Assembly (NCBI GenBank): GCA_013397695.1
Contig: VYZI01000134.1
Span: 1,408,282 to 1,472,281, forward strand
DNA: 64,000 bases
Reading direction: 5' to 3'
Origin: Centropus unirufus
Taxonomy: Eukaryota > Chordata > Aves > Cuculiformes > Centropidae
Below, piece after piece: positions 59,501 through 64,000 of the stretch; within the stretch, counting starts at the first letter, position 1, and every line of letters begins with the position of its first letter. Made by a program: the position numbers and the translations under genes. The notes below the pieces were generated by a model. The model was not told where the DNA came from. It saw nothing but the letters and a program-made list of their open reading frames with translations, and did not search any database.

Positions 59501-62500
59501 CACCCTAACTTAGAAAGGTGGCATTAGGATGTCAGTCCTAAAACTCTTTCAATGTTATGGGCATATGTGCAAAATATAGGGTGAGCTTTCCATAGTTTTG
59601 GGGTTGTTTGTTTGTTTTCTTTTAAAGCTTTCTACTCCTGAAAATCTTCTTCCCTGCCTCCTCCCCACCCCGTTTCTTTTCCCTCAGCATATGAGGCACC
59701 CTGGCTAGTTTTAGTTGTCATATTTCCTGAAGTAGATACCACCACTGAGACTGATTAAATTTTTTTCTCTTTAATCTCCCAAGAGACAATCAAGAGAGAA
59801 TTTTGCTTTGATAAACCATACTCACTTTTTATGTGCAGTGCAGGCTGCTCACTGCTGCGCTGCCTTTGTCTGTACATCTGAATTCCTAATATTATGATCA
59901 GTTGTCACCTATTAAAATGTTAATATTGAAGGAAGTGTGGATGTGTGGCAGCCTGCTGGGTTGTGCCTTGTTCAGAGAAGATGTTTATTTAATGATTCAT
60001 ATGTTTGTGCAGTTTTAAGAAAATACTTCTCTGAAGAATTCTTATTATTTAAGTCTTAGAGTAAAAATTACACATGCACACACCCCAAAAATTACAATGG
60101 ATCAGATCATTAAGGCTAGAAATGTAGCACCAGGCATTTATTTGCCTTATTGGAATACTGAAAACTAGGAGACCGGGAGAGGAAAGGAATATGTTACTTT
60201 GGAGAGAGAAATTTGAAACTTGCCATAAGGCTAAATGCTAGGCTGTCATGTAGGTTAATCTAAATGAATACCTTACTCTTATTTAAAGAAGAAAGAAAAG
60301 AAATGGGATTTCTGTTGTAGATAAATATATGTCAGTGTTTACCAATTTTGTTATTCTGACCTTATTTTTCACTCTTATAATAAAAAAAACCCAGAAAATC
60401 GATTCCTCATGGAATAATGTTGTGATAAATGCATAATTTACAGAGAGGTAGGATTTCCAAGATGAAGAAAAACATCAATTGTTAGTTTTCCTTGAGGAGA
60501 TGTTTTTTTTTTCTCTCCTTCATGCAGCTGTCAGAGTGCGGGCCTTGTTGAGCTGCTTCCTTCAACCTTCCCAAGAAATTCAGAGAGCGACGAGCTTATC
60601 TGAAGTTGTGTGGGAGTTGATTTTGTTCCTATGACATTTAGCACGACTGTTCTTTGAAAGGAGGAAAAACAATGTATGTAAAATAGCTTGGCTGAAGATA
60701 ATGATGGTTCGTGGTATTTTGGTTTGGTCTTACCAAGTATAATATGAGGAAGAGAGTGTGCACATAAAAGTGTGTGTGTGCCTAAATGTGTTTGCATGCC
60801 TGCTAATTAGTTAAAAATTAAGGTCATTTCTCTTTTTTTTTCATTCAGACCCCTAGACCTGCAAGTGTAACACTGAAAGAGCAGAATCATGCATAGTGCC
60901 AATCACAAAATATGTAGGAATGTGTTTATTAAAATGTTACAGGAGCTGTGAGTAAGATGATATTTCGTACTTTGTCATGAAGTCCCTGGGTCTGGAGACC
61001 TAAATCATAATATTTACTGCTGCTAGGTAAAACATAGCGGAGCAAGAGAGAGTGCAGGCTCGGTAATCTTGTTGATGACAGGCCATCATGGGGACTGCGC
61101 TAAGGGCTGGGCAAAATGCAGCTGAAATTTGTGAGAAAGCCAAAAAAAAAAAAGACATTTCCTATGTTTCAATAATGTATTACATCTCATACCAGGGTGC
61201 TTTTATCAAGAAGTGAGGGGCAATTCTAAAGAAAAAAGAAATGCTTTGTCTTTGTTTTGTTTATTTGACAATTTTCGGATAGCTGCGGGCATCTCAAGGA
61301 GTTGCTGCTGTAACCTTCTGCTCTTGTAACCAACTGATAGAGAAAGGCTAAGCGGGAGCTATGAAAGGAGGGGAAGGTGTAAAAAACCCGTAAATCCTAG
61401 GTTGGCTTTGCTTCGTGTGTTTCATCAGGACAGTCACAGGGGAATGTACTGCATACATTTATATGGGCTGATCTTGCATGTCTTATTTGAGATCTCCTTG
61501 GTCACCACTTTTATTGTATTGAGGCGGTGAGTTCTTTTTTGCAGGTTTCTTCATAATGTCACATGTTATACATATGGTCTGAAAGGAAAGCAGTTAAATC
61601 AATTTTACTTATTCTTACTGCCTGTTTTTCATCTGTATAATTTTTCATATAAAAGTATGGAAATTGCGATGTGTTGCAGAGGTGCTAAAAACGATCAAGC
61701 TCAGGTACTACAAGCAGTCTAACTGCAGAGAGCTGATAGGTCAATTTGCCATTCTAATCACAAGGTAATATTGCCCTGAAAAAACACTGGCACATCTGTA
61801 CTTTATGCAGTGGCTCCATATTAAATTCCATTCCATTCCGTCAGTTAATATTACACTTGTAGCCTTTTAATTAAAAGAGAACCCAGAATTATAGTGATAC
61901 TTGGCTCGGACTTACTCTGCATGGCTGGAAGGTGACATTGCAAGAATTGTTAGTTTCTCACTATTCCCTTATCTTGGGCTGACCATAGTTTTATATGGAT
62001 GCTAAAAGGCATTTTGGAATGATCGATAGCTCTTACACAGGTAACTGGGTAAGACCAGTCGCCTTAGGACAGAATGAAATGAAATTGTGATACGTGTTGA
62101 ATATTTTGTTATCACTACTCCTAACAGCCCTTGTCATTCTGGGGACCCTGCTACGTTAGACAGAGAGAATAAACAGAGGTAGCTGCACCAGCTCCCCCAG
62201 CAGTAATTTCAACCTTGTGCTATTTCACATTTTCATTGCAATGCCAAAGCCTCCGCTTTTCAGAATTTTTTTCAGAATGTTCACTTCTGTTTTAATTGAT
62301 GCAGAGGGAAACTTGGGAATTTGAATTCCAAATTTTTAGAAATCAGAAGGTGAAGTTCAAAATTATCTTTTGAAGCCAGACTCAGCGTGCTTTTCATATC
62401 TGACCTCAGATCTCTCTGAACTGCTAGGAAACACTTATAAAGAAGGTTTTATTTTATATTGCCTCCGTTTTGGTGGCTTCTGTTACTGCATATTTTTTCT

Positions 62501-64000
62501 CTTCCTGAAAGAACAGCCAGGATTTGTGTTTAAAATGTGAGTGTCAGTAAGTTGAATACCCACAGAAAGCTAAATGGCTCAGCAGGTATAAATCATCACA
62601 TGGATTCTGTTGCACTTTCGCATCCAGGTACAGAAATTTAGCAACCCACACTGGGAAACTTTAAGTACACCCTTGTAAATAAGCCCACTGCTCCATTTGT
62701 AGTGAGAGCAATTGAACCTTTAAGTATCCAAGATTTTACATTGTCTAATGGAGTGGTGCCAACATAAAATGAAGTGGGGTTTGATGAGTGCAGCGGCGCT
62801 GATTCCTGGTTCTGTTTGACATGAGCAGTGGAATGTAGATGTAGAATACAATAATTCCTGCTATGCTGGTTTTGTACTTTTGTTCCCTGTCCTTGTGTCT
62901 GCTGGTACGCCACAAGCACGTAGATGCTAGTGCAGGGCATGCACCATCTCTGCTAACACTGAAATGCCTCATTATTTGGGACTAATGCCAGGACTAGGCG
63001 GTGACTAAAACACCGGGAAGAGATCTGTAACAACTTCTGCACGGTACGTCCCTTACTAGAAGCTGAGGAAGAGGCTGGTGTAGACGCAGCCTATCTAAGC
63101 ACACACATGGCTCTGTGACCTTTTCAACCCGGCAGGTTCAGATTGCAGAACTTTGTGCAAGGGAGACTGAGATCATGGTTAATCATTATTGAGCTGGGCG
63201 TAGATGGAATCGTGAAATGCTGGTCCTGTCTTTCTCTTGGAACAATGACTTCATTAGCTGCCAAGAAGCTATTTGGCAGGTCCCTTCATATGAGTTCCCT
63301 CAAAAAAAATGTTGACGGGTTATTGACCCCTCACATCAGGGGTGTTTGAAGCTCAGCTTGCTAGAATTCTGAGAGGTGGCAGTGTTTACCCAGATAGACC
63401 AAGTGCCAAGAATTAATTAGTTTCATCCTATCCTACACAGCAGAAACACAAGAAGCGGCTCTGATCTGGCAATTGTGCAGGAGGAGCCTTGCACCATGGC
63501 AAGGTTTCCCATAATTAAAGAGCTTTAAATCAGAGGTCAGAGTTCCATTGTGAATAAATGAACAAAAACTCGCACGTACCACTTCTCATCAGCTTCCTTA
63601 AAATTAACACTTTAAAACACTGAATATAAAAGAAGTCATGTGTTTTGTTGTTGAGACTTGTTGGGTTCTTCCTGAAGCTGGCAGGGGGATTGTTTAGCTT
63701 ATTTTATTTTGCATTTGATAGTGCATGAGTGAAATCACACCTGATGCATATTTAAAGGAAATGCAAGAAGGATGAAAATTATTTTCTCTATTGTAATTCT
63801 GTTTGTGATTTGCTGGCAACTGGGTTTATTTTTATTATTTTAATAAGCTTCTGTGTTTGTTGCAATTGTATTTCTTGGCACATTCCTGAGGGAGACTTTA
63901 TCTGTGAGTTTGAGAATTCTTTGTAAAAGCAATGCTCTTGCCTGCTGGGCAAACTCCTTCTGCTGGAAACATATAATTGTGAATTCTTGGCATATCTAGT
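56541..64000 (+). other. WIPF3: WIPF3 intron 2 (continues past window)
   Basis: This is AT-rich non-coding DNA after the exon 2 donor. I looked for the WH2-coding exon and did not see it, so the intron is at least 7.4 kb. It contains a hAT-like remnant near 56686-56858 and two strong-looking splice acceptors at 60527 and 60848. Confidence 0.65.
56686..56858. mobile_element. Possible hAT-type DNA transposon remnant
   Basis: The left end reads CTGTGGTCTCCAAGG. The right end reads GGGGATCAAAAAGTTTGGAG, then ATG. TCTCCAA and TTTGGAGA are in inverted orientation, and a 'gatcaaaaagtttggagacc' end is typical of old non-autonomous hAT (Charlie-like) elements. The inside is about 170 bp with no coding content. 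No clean 8-bp target-site duplication is visible, so the call is tentative. Confidence 0.4.

Noticed and set aside
60528..60600. Strong splice acceptor (TTTTTTTTTTCTCTCCTTCATGCAG type) as an exon start
   Set aside because: No convincing donor follows, and the phase-0 continuation from WIPF3 exon 2 stops after seven codons.
1..64000. Search for CRISPR arrays, operons, phage, tRNA/rRNA genes or a new defence-type system
   Set aside because: The window is vertebrate nuclear DNA with sparse exons and LINE repeats. No regularly spaced repeats, gene clusters or structured RNA genes were seen.

Overview
This window is eukaryotic, and most likely from a bird. Three points support this. The first 222 bases encode the C-terminal end of a PRR15-like protein. 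The base pair 56433-56540 is a spliced, almost pure polyproline first coding exon that matches WIPF3. The dispersed repeats are CR1 LINEs whose 3' ends have the avian ATTCTATG-type tail. PRR15 followed by WIPF3 in the same direction is the gene order of the human 7p14 region (CHN2-PRR15-WIPF3-SCRN1), compressed here to about 40 kb of spacer. The species cannot be named from the sequence alone.

Layout. 1-222 is the end of the PRR15 coding exon in very CpG-rich sequence, followed by a probable 3' UTR with candidate poly(A) signals at 1484 and 2731. From about 2.7 to 41.2 kb is intergenic DNA with no gene I can support. It holds a well-preserved CR1 at 13.5-14.1 kb, a decayed CR1 at 17.5-17.9 kb, a CR1 with antisense CR1 fragments nested inside it at 24.3-24.9 kb, and a longer antisense CR1 with reverse-transcriptase remnants at 37.0-38.7 kb that is broken by a 610-base assembly gap. 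There are also two much older CR1 3'-end remnants, a CA microsatellite and a 91-base gap.

From 41.6 to 42.1 kb is a second CpG island. It is the best candidate for the WIPF3 promoter and non-coding first exon. It runs straight into a decayed minisatellite of about 13 units ending near 42.7 kb. 42.7-56.4 kb is then the probable WIPF3 intron 1, exon 2 lies at 56378-56540, and the rest of the window is intron 2. The WH2 exon and later WIPF3 exons must lie beyond position 64000.

Nearly all long open frames in the window are chance frames in non-coding DNA. I found no CRISPR array, tRNA, rRNA, intact mobile element or viral gene, and nothing that amounts to a previously undescribed multi-gene system. 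The most interesting items are small-scale: the minisatellite fused to the WIPF3 CpG island, a 24-bp coding duplication in the polyproline exon, a 20-bp perfect palindrome built from E-boxes around a homeodomain core, twin hairpins at 10.0 kb, and several splice-site pairs that could be unannotated exons.
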